A stretch of DNA of 64,000 bases from GCA-016699895 sp964633435 (GTDB lineage Bacteria > Patescibacteriota > Saccharimonadia > Saccharimonadales > Saccharimonadaceae), in the NCBI GenBank assembly GCA_964633435.1, contig CAZWHA010000003.1:47361-111360 (forward strand), read 5' to 3'. The notes beneath the pieces were generated by a model that was given only the letters and a program-made list of their open reading frames with translations, searched no databases and was not told the origin of the DNA. Shown in pieces: positions 16,826-25,514 of this stretch; the stretch's first letter is position 1; every line of letters begins with the position of its first letter. The position numbers were made by a program, and so were the translations under genes.

Positions 16826-18169
16826 ATGGAACAGATTATCAGTTTAGCAAAACGGCGCGGGTTTGTTTATCCCGGCAGCGAGATATATGGTGGCGAGGCG
16901 GGGCTGTATGATTTCGGACCCTATGGAGTTGAGCTGCTGAATAATATCAAAAAGTCATGGTGGCGACGTAATGTTCAGTTGAAAGAGGACTACGTTGGTC
17001 TGGACAGTGCGATGTTCAAAAATCCAAAAGTTTGGGAGGCGAGCGGGCATGTCGGTGGTTTTTCTGATCCACTAGCAGAGTGCAAGAATTGCAATGCGCG
17101 CATCCGCGTCGACAAAGAGTTGGGCGCTATTGGCGTTGTGGCTGATGAGAAAATGAGCGAAGCGGAACTGAACGCATTGTTTGACGAGCATCGCAGCGAA
17201 ATTAAGTGTCCAGTGTGTGGTGAAAAAGATTTTTCAGAGGTGCGAGCATTTAATTTGCTGGTCAAATCAAACCTCGGTGATTTTACTGGACGCGATGAAC
17301 GCCCAGTGTATCTACCGGGCGAAGCCTGTCAGGGGATTTACTTGAATTTCAAAAATGTGGTGGATAGCACGCGCATGAAAATTCCGTTTGGCATCGCGCA
17401 AATTGGCAAGGCATTTCGCAATGAAATCAGCCCGCGTAATTTTCTGTTTCGTACCCGCGAATTCGAGCAGGCCGATACGCAGTTTTTTGTACGGCCAAAC
17501 GAAAATAAAGAGGCGTACGAGCGCATCAAAGCAGACCGATTTGCCTGGTATACTGATGATCTGGGCATTAACCCCGAAAAATTGCGCTGGAGTCAGCATG
17601 AAAACCTGGTGTTTTATGCCAAGGACGCATGGGATATCGAGTACGACTTTCCGAGCTATGGCTTTGACGAAGTCGAAGGCATTCATGATCGCAGTGATTA
17701 TGATTTGTCGCAGCACATGAAATTTTCGGGCACCAATCTGGAATATACCGATCCATATACGCAGGAAAAATATATTCCATGGATTCTCGAGACGTCGATG
17801 GGCCTTGGTCGAGCATTTTTGATGGTATTGTCTGATGCATACACCGAGGAAACGACTGATAATGGCGATACGCGTGTTGTGTTGAAGCTAAAGCCGGAAC
17901 TTGCGCCGGTGCAATACGCGGTGTTTCCACTACTGAAGAACAAGCCAGAATTGGTCGCAAAAGCCCGCGAAGTTTTTATGGAGCTGTCGAAAAAATACTC
18001 GTGCGAGTGGGATGATAACGGCAATATTGGCAAGCGCTATCGCCGTCAGGACGAAATCGGTACACCGCACTGCATTGTGATTGATTTTGATACGTTAGAG
18101 GATGGCACAGTGACGGTTCGTGATCGTGACACGACCGAGCAGCGGCGGGTGAAGGCTAGCGAATTGTGA
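16826..18169 (+). CDS. glyS: Glycyl-tRNA synthetase, dimeric class II type
   Basis: 447 residues, single-chain alpha2 GlyRS (archaeal/eukaryotic/Firmicutes-like GlyQS type), not the alpha2beta2 form. Begins MEQIISLAKRRGFVYPGSEIYGG; class II motif 2 is FRNEISPRNFLFRTREFEQ and motif 3 is SMGLGRAFLM; four Cys in CKNC...CPVC suggest a zinc site in the inserted domain; the C-terminal anticodon-binding domain follows. The -10 TATAAT (16812-16817) ends 8 bases before ATG 16826, so it is probably leaderless. The stop overlaps the next gene. Confidence 0.96.
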   Translation: MEQIISLAKRRGFVYPGSEIYGGEAGLYDFGPYGVELLNNIKKSWWRRNVQLKEDYVGLDSAMFKNPKVWEASGHVGGFSDPLAECKNCNARIRVDKELGAIGVVADEKMSEAELNALFDEHRSEIKCPVCGEKDFSEVRAFNLLVKSNLGDFTGRDERPVYLPGEACQGIYLNFKNVVDSTRMKIPFGIAQIGKAFRNEISPRNFLFRTREFEQADTQFFVRPNENKEAYERIKADRFAWYTDDLGINPEKLRWSQHENLVFYAKDAWDIEYDFPSYGFDEVEGIHDRSDYDLSQHMKFSGTNLEYTDPYTQEKYIPWILETSMGLGRAFLMVLSDAYTEETTDNGDTRVVLKLKPELAPVQYAVFPLLKNKPELVAKAREVFMELSKKYSCEWDDNGNIGKRYRRQDEIGTPHCIVIDFDTLEDGTVTVRDRDTTEQRRVKASEL

Positions 18170-18729
18170 TGCGCTATAGTTTATATCCTCATGCCGGCGA
18201 AGTTCCCTATAGCGACTGGGCTGATCGGGGAATAGAGGTTCCTGTTTTTGACAAGGATGGAACGTTGGGGCCGCTCGACAGTCTGATTCTGGATCCGACA
18301 GTAATAGAGGGAATGAAAAAGCAAGAGATGCCTGATATTTTTCCACGGATTGCCATTGTTTCCAATAACAGCGATCCCTGGCATGTCGATGAATTTGCAG
18401 GTGCTTTGAGGCGTCGTCTCGGTGTCGGTGTCTATGCAGTTGCCAAGGGTCATGGCTACAAGGGCAAACCGCATCCTGAAATGGGCCACGTCGTTGCTCG
18501 GGGGTTTGGCGTTCAGCCGGATCAGTTAGGTGTAATTGGCGATAGACTATGGACCGATGTAGTTTTTGGCCACCGTGTCGGGGTGGGGGCAGTAGCCTTA
18601 ACAACTAAAGTTGGTGAGGGTGACGCGCCCCTGGTACCGACTTTGCGGAGACTCGAAGATCTAGTGATACGCCTCGATACAATACGTGGCCACGCTACGC
18701 CGCACGTCCCAAGTGAAATAGAGGAATAA
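18166..18729 (+). CDS. HAD-superfamily phosphatase, YqeG/HAD-IIIA-like
   Basis: 187 residues. Motif I VPVFDKDGTLGP, motif II IAIVSNNSD, a Lys in HGYKGKPHPEMG and motif III VIGDRLWTDVVFG match the YqeG/Gep4-like group, which includes phosphatidylglycerolphosphate phosphatases. The Cys-free active site has the usual two Asp. It overlaps glyS by 4 bases and is followed after 2 bases by the tyrA-like gene. Confidence 0.85.
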   Translation: MMRYSLYPHAGEVPYSDWADRGIEVPVFDKDGTLGPLDSLILDPTVIEGMKKQEMPDIFPRIAIVSNNSDPWHVDEFAGALRRRLGVGVYAVAKGHGYKGKPHPEMGHVVARGFGVQPDQLGVIGDRLWTDVVFGHRVGVGAVALTTKVGEGDAPLVPTLRRLEDLVIRLDTIRGHATPHVPSEIEE

Positions 18730-18731
18730 TT

Positions 18732-19460
18732 ATGACCGTCGGCATTGTTGGTTTCGGTAGCTTTGGCAAATTTATGGCTGAAAAGCTGAGCTCGCATGGT
18801 GTGGTCAAAGTTTATGATCGGCGCGAGCGGCCAACGACCTGGCAGGCTAGTTTCGATGAGGTCGCAGTCTGTGACTATGTGGTGCTATCGGTGCCACTTG
18901 ACGCTTATCCGGAAACGTTGCAGCGTTTGGCTGCTTTTATGCCGCTGAATAGTGTGTTAATCGACGTTTGCTCAGTCAAAGAGCGTCCGATCGAACTGAT
19001 TCGCCAGTATTTGCCGGAGCAACCATTGGTCGCCACTCATCCGCTGTTTGGCCCCGAATCGGCTAGCGGCTCGCTGCGTGGCAAAACTATGGTAATGTGC
19101 CCAGAAATCTCTAATCCTGAGGCATATGCGAAGATAAAAGATTTTGCCGAAAAACTAGAGTTATCCGTTGTTGAGATGAGTGCCACCGAACATGATCGTG
19201 AGATGGCGGTGGTGCAGGGATTAACTTTTTTCATCGCGCGAACGTTGGATGACATGAAACTACGCGGTCAGCGGTTGTCGACGCCATCATTCGAGCGACT
19301 GTTGCATCTAGCCGAACTAGAACAGCATCATTCAACGGAATTGTTTCGAACTATTCAACAGGGCAATGTACATACGCGAGCAGTGCGACAGGCTTTCTTG
19401 GACGCAGCTCGAACGATCGATGATACTTTGGATAACAGAGGGAAAGACGAGGCGATGTAA
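18732..19460 (+). CDS. Prephenate/arogenate dehydrogenase-like protein
   Basis: 242 residues, at the short end for TyrA. The N-terminal NAD(P)-binding loop is GIVGFGSFGKFMAEKL; SVPLDAYPETL, DVCSVKERPIEL and THPLFGPESASG are conserved TyrA segments, and AVVQGLTFFIAR follows. Oxidative decarboxylation of prephenate or arogenate leads to tyrosine. A pheA-like gene lies 2.5 kb away, yet no other aromatic pathway gene is in the window. Its stop overlaps the next gene by one base. Confidence 0.87.
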   Translation: MTVGIVGFGSFGKFMAEKLSSHGVVKVYDRRERPTTWQASFDEVAVCDYVVLSVPLDAYPETLQRLAAFMPLNSVLIDVCSVKERPIELIRQYLPEQPLVATHPLFGPESASGSLRGKTMVMCPEISNPEAYAKIKDFAEKLELSVVEMSATEHDREMAVVQGLTFFIARTLDDMKLRGQRLSTPSFERLLHLAELEQHHSTELFRTIQQGNVHTRAVRQAFLDAARTIDDTLDNRGKDEAM

Positions 19461-20179
19461 TGCAGAAAGTTTTACTCCTCCAGTCCCGACCAGAACTAGA
19501 GGCCAACGATGATGAATTTCGGGCCTTTTGCCGATTCGGTGGGCTGGATGAGTCCCAAGTCGTTCGTTTGCAGATGCACGAAACGCAGCCAGCAGTTGAT
19601 GTGAATGATTTTTCGGCTGTGTTGATGGGTGGCGGTCCGGCCAATTTTGCCTACGATGATGACCATAAATCGTCCGAGCAAAAGGCCTTTGAGCCGTGGT
19701 TGTGGCGGTTGCTCGATCAGATCGTAGCCGAGGACAAGCCGTTTTTCGGGGCGTGCTTAGGTTTGGGTGCGCTGGTAACCCATGCTGGCGGACGCATGAG
19801 TTTCGAAGCTAGTGAACCAGTTGGCGCAGTTAACATTCGCCTCGTCGCCCAAGATCCGATTCTGGCTAATATTCCACGGAACTTTGCGGCCTTTGTGGGT
19901 CACAAAGAGGGTGCTAGGGAAGTTCCAACGAGCTTGACCGTCCTAGCTCGGAACAATACGTGTGTGCAAATGGTGCGTCGTGGCCAAAATATCTACGGCA
20001 CGCAGTTTCATCCCGAACTTGATCCCGCGGGGCTAGAGTTGCGCATCAATACCTATCGTCACGCTGGCTATTTTGCACCCGAAGAAGCCGATGAATTAAT
20101 TGCAGCTGGTTGGCAGTCGGGCGTCGACGACGCGCCAACTAATACCTTACGCGCTTTTGTCAGACGGCATATTTTGTGA
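19460..20179 (+). CDS. Class I glutamine amidotransferase-like protein
   Basis: 239 residues, a stand-alone GATase1 domain. The nucleophile Cys is in FFGACLGLGALV and the catalytic His in GTQFHPELD, with the oxyanion glycines in MGGGPANF. Relatives of the GuaA-like stand-alone type release ammonia from glutamine for an unknown acceptor or hydrolyse gamma-glutamyl compounds. Follows tyrA in the same operon with a one-base overlap. Confidence 0.85.
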   Translation: MQKVLLLQSRPELEANDDEFRAFCRFGGLDESQVVRLQMHETQPAVDVNDFSAVLMGGGPANFAYDDDHKSSEQKAFEPWLWRLLDQIVAEDKPFFGACLGLGALVTHAGGRMSFEASEPVGAVNIRLVAQDPILANIPRNFAAFVGHKEGAREVPTSLTVLARNNTCVQMVRRGQNIYGTQFHPELDPAGLELRINTYRHAGYFAPEEADELIAAGWQSGVDDAPTNTLRAFVRRHIL

Positions 20180-20183
20180 TATG

Positions 20184-20212
20184 TTGTATTTTAATCAATT
20201 TTATGCTATAAT
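20184..20212 (+). promoter_or_regulatory. Promoter of the 20219 gene, leaderless
   Basis: TTGTAT (20184-20189), 17-base spacer, extended -10 TGC-TATAAT (20207-20212), 6 bases to ATG 20219. Confidence 0.8.
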
Positions 20213-20218
20213 AAAAAT

Positions 20219-20911
20219 ATGATAGATCGTCTAGATCGTCAGATAGATAGCCAGACAGGCTCGGGCAACTTTGCTGATGGTATAGTTGATAGGTTGAGGG
20301 ATATTACCTTTGTCGCGTTGGGTATGACTGTGGCGACAGTGGTGGGACTAGGGCCAAAGGCTCAGAATGGGCAACCGGTGCCGCCTAGGCTAGATCTCGG
20401 ACAGGCTTTTAATCAGGATGCGGTGAGTAAACAGCCATTGCCCGTTGTGGACATGGCCAATATCTGTAACCAGCTGGGTACGACACGTGATGCTGTCGCT
20501 GATGTACACGGGCTCGACTCGGCTGCGGCGGATCGACTGTTTGCAGCGATCAACGCTACAACTGGACAGAAATTTCTGTCCAGTAGCGATCATTTCCCCA
20601 AGATTTATGATGGCATTAATCCGTTCCAGAATGGCGCTAAGGTTACTACAGAGATCGGCTTAATTGATCATCAGCCGCATGTGGGCTATGTAGACGTCGA
20701 TGGCGGTGGCGTGAGGCGTCGTGGCCAACTCTTTGTTTATGACGAGGCTCGCTCGCCTGGTGAGGATATGCCGAGATGTTCGGATCATAAGTGGGTGATC
20801 GCGGTTGAATTTACGAATCCTGCTGACCAAAAGCTACCGTTTGCCCAGAGGTTACAGCGTTTTATGGAGCTCGTGGACGGCGCTACTGGCTTTCAAGAGC
20901 GTCTACGCTGA
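20219..20911 (+). CDS. Hypothetical protein
   Basis: 230 residues, not recognised. A moderately hydrophobic stretch at about 29-46 (ITFVALGMTVATVVGLG) could be a membrane anchor or signal, after which a Pro-rich linker and a mixed domain with Asp/Gly-rich turns (VGYVDVDGGGVRRRGQLFVY) follow. Strong leaderless promoter; no operon partner. Confidence 0.65.
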   Translation: MIDRLDRQIDSQTGSGNFADGIVDRLRDITFVALGMTVATVVGLGPKAQNGQPVPPRLDLGQAFNQDAVSKQPLPVVDMANICNQLGTTRDAVADVHGLDSAAADRLFAAINATTGQKFLSSSDHFPKIYDGINPFQNGAKVTTEIGLIDHQPHVGYVDVDGGGVRRRGQLFVYDEARSPGEDMPRCSDHKWVIAVEFTNPADQKLPFAQRLQRFMELVDGATGFQERLR

Positions 20912-20957
20912 CACCTAAACTTCCTGAATGAGCTATTATCATATACAATAGAAGCAC

Positions 20958-21344
20958 ATGAAATACGAAGGCACTAAACTACACGATTTTGAACCGCGGA
21001 GCGAAGCGGTGAGCGAACTAGAAATTACTGATATCGAGATTGGCGATGGGGAAGAGGTCAAGCCAGGTGCGACGATTACTGCGCATTATACTGGCGCACT
21101 AGTAAAAAACGGTATTATTTTCCAGAGCAGTTTTGACTTTGGTAATCCGATCTCGTTCGGACTGGATCAGGTGATCAAAGGCTGGACCGATGGCGTTCCA
21201 GGTATGAAAGTTGGTGGTACGCGTCGCCTCGTCATTCCGGCAGCTCAGGCCTATGGCGCGGCTAGTCCGGCGAGCAATATTCCGGCCAACAGTGATCTGG
21301 TCTTTGATATAGCTCTGACAGCAATCCCGCGTAACGGGGAATAG
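20958..21344 (+). CDS. FKBP-type peptidyl-prolyl cis-trans isomerase
   Basis: 128 residues, one FKBP domain without signal peptide: GATITAHYTGALVKNG, then FSFGLDQVIKGW-like text here as SFGLDQVIKGWTDGVPGMKV, GGTRRLVIPAAQAYG and LVFDIALTAI. Catalyses proline isomerisation in protein folding. The -10 TACAAT (20944-20949) ends 8 bases before ATG 20958. The CYTH gene follows after 8 bases. Confidence 0.93.
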   Translation: MKYEGTKLHDFEPRSEAVSELEITDIEIGDGEEVKPGATITAHYTGALVKNGIIFQSSFDFGNPISFGLDQVIKGWTDGVPGMKVGGTRRLVIPAAQAYGAASPASNIPANSDLVFDIALTAIPRNGE

Positions 21345-21352
21345 TCATAACT

Positions 21353-21949
21353 ATGCAGGCCGAGATTGAAGCTAAATTTATCCAAGTTGATCATGACGCG
21401 ATTCGCCAGCAATTGAAAAGTCTAGGCGGGGTATGCAACCAGCCGATGCGATTGATGCGGCGAATAGTTTTTGTAAATGAAGCGCTGACTAGTCGTTATG
21501 GTTGGTTGCGGGTGCGGGACGAGGGCGATAAAACAACGCTGTCCTATAAACAGCGCGATAATCTGGATATCCATGGTACCAAAGAAATTGAAACAGCCGT
21601 CGAAGATTTTGAGGCAGCCGTACAGATTATCCGCCAAGCGGGCGATTGGAACGAATCGTATCAAGAGTCAAAGCGTGAAACCTGGCGCCTGGACGAAGTA
21701 GAGGTGGTGCTCGATGAGTGGCCGTGGCTCGATCCGCTGATTGAGATCGAGGGGCCGAGCGCCGAATCGGTCGAAGCGGTAGCAAGCAAACTTGGTTTCG
21801 ACATAAAGGACGCTGTTTATGGCAGTGTCATGAGTGCTTATCGTCGGCAATATCCTAATTTAGATGACAACTTCAAAATCGGTGATTTGACACAGGTAAA
21901 ATTCGACGATCCAGTGCCGATGTCTATTGCGGCCGCTAGCAAAGATTAA
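21353..21949 (+). CDS. CYTH-domain protein (class IV adenylyl cyclase-like)
   Basis: 198 residues with the EIEAKF signature (ExExK) at the N-terminus and alternating basic/acidic strands (WLRVRDEGDKTTLSYKQ, EVEVVLDEWPWLDPLIEIEG) that line the triphosphate tunnel. Family members bind triphosphates or act as adenylyl cyclase or thiamine triphosphatase; the substrate is unknown here. The end overlaps the converging pheA stop by 4 bases. Confidence 0.85.
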   Translation: MQAEIEAKFIQVDHDAIRQQLKSLGGVCNQPMRLMRRIVFVNEALTSRYGWLRVRDEGDKTTLSYKQRDNLDIHGTKEIETAVEDFEAAVQIIRQAGDWNESYQESKRETWRLDEVEVVLDEWPWLDPLIEIEGPSAESVEAVASKLGFDIKDAVYGSVMSAYRRQYPNLDDNFKIGDLTQVKFDDPVPMSIAAASKD

Positions 21950-22761
21950 TAAATTCCGAGCACTACAACATCGTTGCCAATCAGTCCTAGATCGGCGACG
22001 AGTTCCGGTACTTGACTGGGCGTTGTTTCGAGGTCAAGATAGAACCGATAGCGCCACTTTTCGCCGATCACTGGACGTGACTGTAGTTTTGTTAAGTTGA
22101 CTTGGTGCGAGACAAAAATACCGAGGGCTTCGTAAAGGGCACCGGGTTGGTGATTAGTCGTCAAAATGATGCTAGCTTTACCTGCGGGGGTGCCCTTCAC
22201 TAATTGGCGGTGAGCCTCGGGCGTTTTTGACAGAGCCACGAAACGGGTAAAGTTAACCGGATTATCCTCGATCTGGTCGTCGAGTATGTGCGCCTCATAT
22301 AATTCGGCGGCGGCCCGACTGGCGATAGCGGCGAGGTTAGGGTTATTTTGTTCGATAATGTGGCGCACAGCGGCAGCGGTGTCTTCGAATTCGACTTTTT
22401 CAGCGTTCGGCAAATTCTGGGCTAGATAGTTCTCGCACTGGGCGAGTGCTACGGGATGAGAATAGACTTCCGTGATATCAGACGCCGTGACATCGGGCAA
22501 CGTGATCAGATTTTGATGGATCGATAATTCCGTCTCGGCGAAAATTTGCGCATCGGATTTTTCCAGCAAATCGTATACTTCGTTAATGCTGCCATACAGA
22601 GAATTTTCGATGGCTACTAGACCCAGGTTTTGGTTGTTTAGGCTAGCGAAAACCTTATGAAAACTGGGGCAGGGCACGATCTCGATATCGGACCCAAATA
22701 GTTTCATGGCGGCTTCGTGGTGGAACGAGCCGAGCTCGCCCTGGATTAATATCTGTTGCAT
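21946..22761 (-). CDS. pheA: Prephenate dehydratase with ACT domain
   Basis: 271 residues. The catalytic part begins MQQILIQGELGSFHHEAAM and contains VAIENSLYGSINEVYDLL (the family has NS.GG/GS) and a Thr-containing NFTRFVALS (TRF motif), then a C-terminal ACT domain (KASIILTTNHQPGALYEAL...LQSRPVIGEKWRYRFYLD) for phenylalanine feedback. Converts prephenate to phenylpyruvate. The start at 22761 rather than 22797 is chosen because TATGAT ends 7 bases upstream, the pattern seen across this window. With the tyrA-like gene it is part of a fragmentary aromatic pathway. Confidence 0.92.
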   Translation of the reverse strand: MQQILIQGELGSFHHEAAMKLFGSDIEIVPCPSFHKVFASLNNQNLGLVAIENSLYGSINEVYDLLEKSDAQIFAETELSIHQNLITLPDVTASDITEVYSHPVALAQCENYLAQNLPNAEKVEFEDTAAAVRHIIEQNNPNLAAIASRAAAELYEAHILDDQIEDNPVNFTRFVALSKTPEAHRQLVKGTPAGKASIILTTNHQPGALYEALGIFVSHQVNLTKLQSRPVIGEKWRYRFYLDLETTPSQVPELVADLGLIGNDVVVLGIY

Positions 22762-22830
22762 GAGAAATATCATAACACACAAGGAGCTTGTCATCATAAA
22801 AACTCCGCTGCGAGGCGAGGTGATATCACG

Positions 22831-22855
22831 AAAAAAAGCCAGATAAATCTGACTT
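22831..22855 (-). terminator. Intrinsic terminator of tRNA-Arg
   Basis: On the minus strand AGTCAGAT-TT-ATCTGGCT followed by seven T. It lies 8 bases past the tRNA 3' end. Confidence 0.85.
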
Positions 22856-22862
22856 TCTTTCG

Positions 22863-22939
22863 TGGTATGCCCGATACGATTCGAACGTACGACCTTTGGC
22901 TCCGCAAGCCAACGCTCTATCCAGCTGAGCTACGGGCAC
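22863..22939 (-). tRNA. tRNA-Arg (anticodon GCG)
   Basis: 77 bases including an encoded CCA. Acceptor GTGCCCG/CGGGCAT (G-U at the end), D-arm GCTC/GAGC with GG and A20 in the loop, anticodon stem TTGGC/GCCAA with loop TTGCGGA, so anticodon GCG; T-arm GTACG-TTCGAAT-CGTAT; discriminator A. C35 and A20 agree with arginine identity. Most bacteria read CGU/CGC/CGA with an ACG anticodon deaminated to inosine; GCG would read CGC and CGU directly. Confidence 0.9.
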
Positions 22940-22955
22940 ATAAAATAACCCGTTA

Positions 22956-22984
22956 ATTATAGCAGTCACGGCCACATAATGCAA
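22956..22984 (-). promoter_or_regulatory. Promoter of tRNA-Arg
   Basis: Minus strand TTGCAT (22984-22979), 17-base spacer, TATAAT (22961-22956). Confidence 0.85.
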
Positions 22985-23050
22985 GGTTTGACCGCGATCT
23001 TCTTCTGTAGTAAACTATAGTAATAGAGCTAACGTTTAGCTGAAAATAGA

Positions 23051-24049
23051 ATGGCGAAAAAGCAGGCGAATTATACCAAGTGGTTACTGATAGGATTCCT
23101 GTCAGTAATAATTGGTGCACCCAATGGCACCATTATTAAAAGCACCTTGGGGGAAATCGACAGTACGACCTTTACCTTTTTGAAATTTGCCATGATGTTT
23201 GTGATATTTTTGCCAGTGGTTATTTCATTCTTGCTCAGGCATAAAAAAGTACTACAGAAAAACGCCCGTAGTCTAACCATCTCAGTCATTGGAACTGTGG
23301 TGAGTGTCATTGTATTTTATAAAGCCATTGAATATAGCGCGGCGAGCTACGCGTCGATTATCTCGTTGCTGTCGCCGATTGTTTTGGTTATTATGTCAGC
23401 TAAATTAATCAGGGAAAGGGTGGGGCCAAGGGCATTGGCGGGCATTACGTTGGCGGCCATCGGTGGTTTGTTGGTGGTGGCGGTGCCGGCGTTTTTCCAT
23501 GGCTCGGCGGCGTCAGTGTTTTATCCGCTAGCGACAATTCTGGTATTAATTAATTGTATATCGTCACCACTGTCGGTTATTTATCAGCGCAAAGCCAACG
23601 AGGGTGGCGTGTCTTTTTCGGTGTATGCCGGATTATCGGCCCTGGCAACGGCGGTGGCGGCGCTCGTGATGTCGTGGCTGGAGAACGGTCCCGGCGAAAT
23701 CATTGCTCAGACTGCCGGATTGTCGCTGTGGGGCTGGCTAGGCATTGTCTATAGTGCCTTTGTCGTCTCTTTTGCCTCTCGATCGCTATGGATCGTCGCT
23801 TATCAGCGCATGGGGTCGACGGTGTCGGGTGGCTTGTCCTATCTAGAGACGCTACTCGCCATTGCCTTGCCAATTATTTTACTAGGTGAAAAATTATCTC
23901 TGGAATTGGTCACCGGAGCGTTGCTGATTCTACTCGGTATTTATGTTGCGGAATCGCGGCCGAGGCGAACCAAGCCCAAGTCCAAGAGGAAAGCGTCGCA
24001 TCACACCATGCGATCGCATTATCTGCAAAACCGTCATCATTTACGCTAG
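23051..24049 (+). CDS. EamA/DMT-family transporter
   Basis: 332 residues with ten predicted membrane helices arranged as two EamA repeats, each of about 130 residues; the second ends GEKLSLELVTGALLILLGIYV, a classical family end. Basic Lys/Arg/His-rich C-terminal tail. Members export metabolites or import nutrients; substrate unknown. A small hairpin AGCTAA/TTTAGCT lies just before the start. Confidence 0.85.
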   Translation: MAKKQANYTKWLLIGFLSVIIGAPNGTIIKSTLGEIDSTTFTFLKFAMMFVIFLPVVISFLLRHKKVLQKNARSLTISVIGTVVSVIVFYKAIEYSAASYASIISLLSPIVLVIMSAKLIRERVGPRALAGITLAAIGGLLVVAVPAFFHGSAASVFYPLATILVLINCISSPLSVIYQRKANEGGVSFSVYAGLSALATAVAALVMSWLENGPGEIIAQTAGLSLWGWLGIVYSAFVVSFASRSLWIVAYQRMGSTVSGGLSYLETLLAIALPIILLGEKLSLELVTGALLILLGIYVAESRPRRTKPKSKRKASHHTMRSHYLQNRHHLR

Positions 24050-24072
24050 ATCGGTATGATAGAATGGTACTC

Positions 24073-24519
24073 ATGATAACGTACTATACCGATGGTAGCG
24101 CTAGTCCGAACCCCGGCCCGGGCGGTTTCGCGGTGATTAAAAATGGCCAGCCATGGCTCGTTGGCGGGGAGGTCGAATCGGTTGAAACAACCAATATTCG
24201 CATGGAAGGTCTGGCGCTGCTGGCGGCTATTAAGGATGCTGCGGGTGAGCCCTGTCAGATCTATTCGGATAGTGAGTTTTGGATCAATGTCCTGACCAAG
24301 TGGGCGCCAGTGTGGCAGGCCAACCACTGGACGAAAAAGGGTGGTATCAAGAATCTCGATATTGTACAAACACTCTTTGCTGAATATCAAAATTCGTCAG
24401 CGACGTTGACCTGGACCCGTGGTCATGTCGGCACCGAGCTGAATGAGCTAGCGGACGAGTGGGCGAACAAAGCACGCGAACAGAGCGTTCGCGGTGTGGC
24501 GAGGGTGAAGTCAAATTGA
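24073..24519 (+). CDS. rnhA: Ribonuclease H (type I)
   Basis: 148 residues. Catalytic acids: Asp in YYTDGSASPNPGPGG, Glu in RMEGLALLAA, Asp in IYSDSEFWIN and Asp near the C-terminus in LNELADEWANKAR; the handle region NHWTKKGGIKN and the active-site His-loop WTRGHVG are present. Removes RNA from RNA-DNA hybrids. ATG 24073 is preferred over 24064 because a TAGAAT box (24060-24065) ends 7 bases before it and the protein then starts like other RNases H. Confidence 0.93.
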   Translation: MITYYTDGSASPNPGPGGFAVIKNGQPWLVGGEVESVETTNIRMEGLALLAAIKDAAGEPCQIYSDSEFWINVLTKWAPVWQANHWTKKGGIKNLDIVQTLFAEYQNSSATLTWTRGHVGTELNELADEWANKAREQSVRGVARVKSN

Positions 24520-24534
24520 TGTATACTAGATAGC

Positions 24535-25494
24535 ATGGATGAACAAACTACAAAACCAGTTGATATTTTTGAGTGGGCAAATAACGCGGAGCGCTTTAAA
24601 AAAGATTTTGACGTTGAATTTTTCCTTGTCAACAAACGCTACACCGTGTATCATTTGCCAATGTCGGCCGACCTGAAGCCGCAAGTCGGGCCAGTTTTCC
24701 TGCTAGAGATTTTAAACGAAGTTGAAAAGGGCGCTGGACTAGGTTTAGAAGCGCGACCCTTCGAAGAGAGCGAGGCCGAAGACGGCGTGCTGTTGTGGTC
24801 GACCTGCGAGCGTGTCGCCAATGCAAAATTGGTACTAGATCAAATCGAGACCTCCCGGAGTGCTGTCGAAACGTTTAACGAATATGACCACGAGTTCAAA
24901 ACCATGAAAATGATCGTGGCACGCTTTTCGCATAAAGGCCAAACACCGTTTTATATTGTCAAGCAAGTCACCGGATCCAGCTCGCTCAGCGAACGCAACG
25001 CCTGGCAAGTGTCGCAAGACGGCAAATTGTCGGCGCTCGAACCGGCCGCCGCATTCAAGATTGCGACTGACAACCAAGTATTGATCGTTGATCAGCAAAT
25101 CTTTGCCTTTAATCCAAAAAAGTTCGAGGCGATCTTTAGCTATAGCTACAAAAAACAAGCCATCGCGGACAAGAAGGTCGAGCAGATTCTGGATCGCTAT
25201 CAGTTGAATTTTCCAGAGGGCCAAGACCTTAATACGATGATTGCTGGTCGTGCTAAATCGATCAACAAACTGCAAAATCTCGAGCTCGGCGCCAAAACCC
25301 AAGAGGAAATTGTGCAGTACAGTGAAAATATGGCGCTAGATCTAATGACCGCTGATGACGGCGCGATTATTATCCTCGATGGGCGCGACGTCGATACCTT
25401 TGTTAGCCTGTTAAACGACGACTATATGACCAGCGATCTGACTGGTTTGCGCTACGAGATCAAAGGTAAAAAGTTGTTGAAGGGTGAGGATTAG
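24535..25494 (+). CDS. DUF4868 / Kiwa KwaB-like protein
   Basis: 319 residues, soluble. The pattern QVLIVDQQIFAFNPKKFEAIF followed by a helical DKKVEQIL segment and a C-terminal LLNDDYMTSDLTGLRYEIKGKK (quoted in parts) matches what I know of DUF4868, the family of KwaB from the Kiwa anti-phage system. No KwaA-like small four-helix membrane protein is adjacent; the transporter upstream has ten helices and is of another family. TATACT (24522-24527) ends 7 bases before ATG 24535. The family call is from memory of the pattern and needs a profile search. Confidence 0.55.
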   Translation: MDEQTTKPVDIFEWANNAERFKKDFDVEFFLVNKRYTVYHLPMSADLKPQVGPVFLLEILNEVEKGAGLGLEARPFEESEAEDGVLLWSTCERVANAKLVLDQIETSRSAVETFNEYDHEFKTMKMIVARFSHKGQTPFYIVKQVTGSSSLSERNAWQVSQDGKLSALEPAAAFKIATDNQVLIVDQQIFAFNPKKFEAIFSYSYKKQAIADKKVEQILDRYQLNFPEGQDLNTMIAGRAKSINKLQNLELGAKTQEEIVQYSENMALDLMTADDGAIIILDGRDVDTFVSLLNDDYMTSDLTGLRYEIKGKKLLKGED

Positions 25495-25514
25495 TCTAGG
25501 GGACGGTACTGATA

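Noticed and set aside
23051..24049. EamA transporter as a KwaA partner for the DUF4868 gene
   Set aside because: It has ten helices and clear EamA repeats, unlike the small four-helix KwaA, and rnhA lies between.
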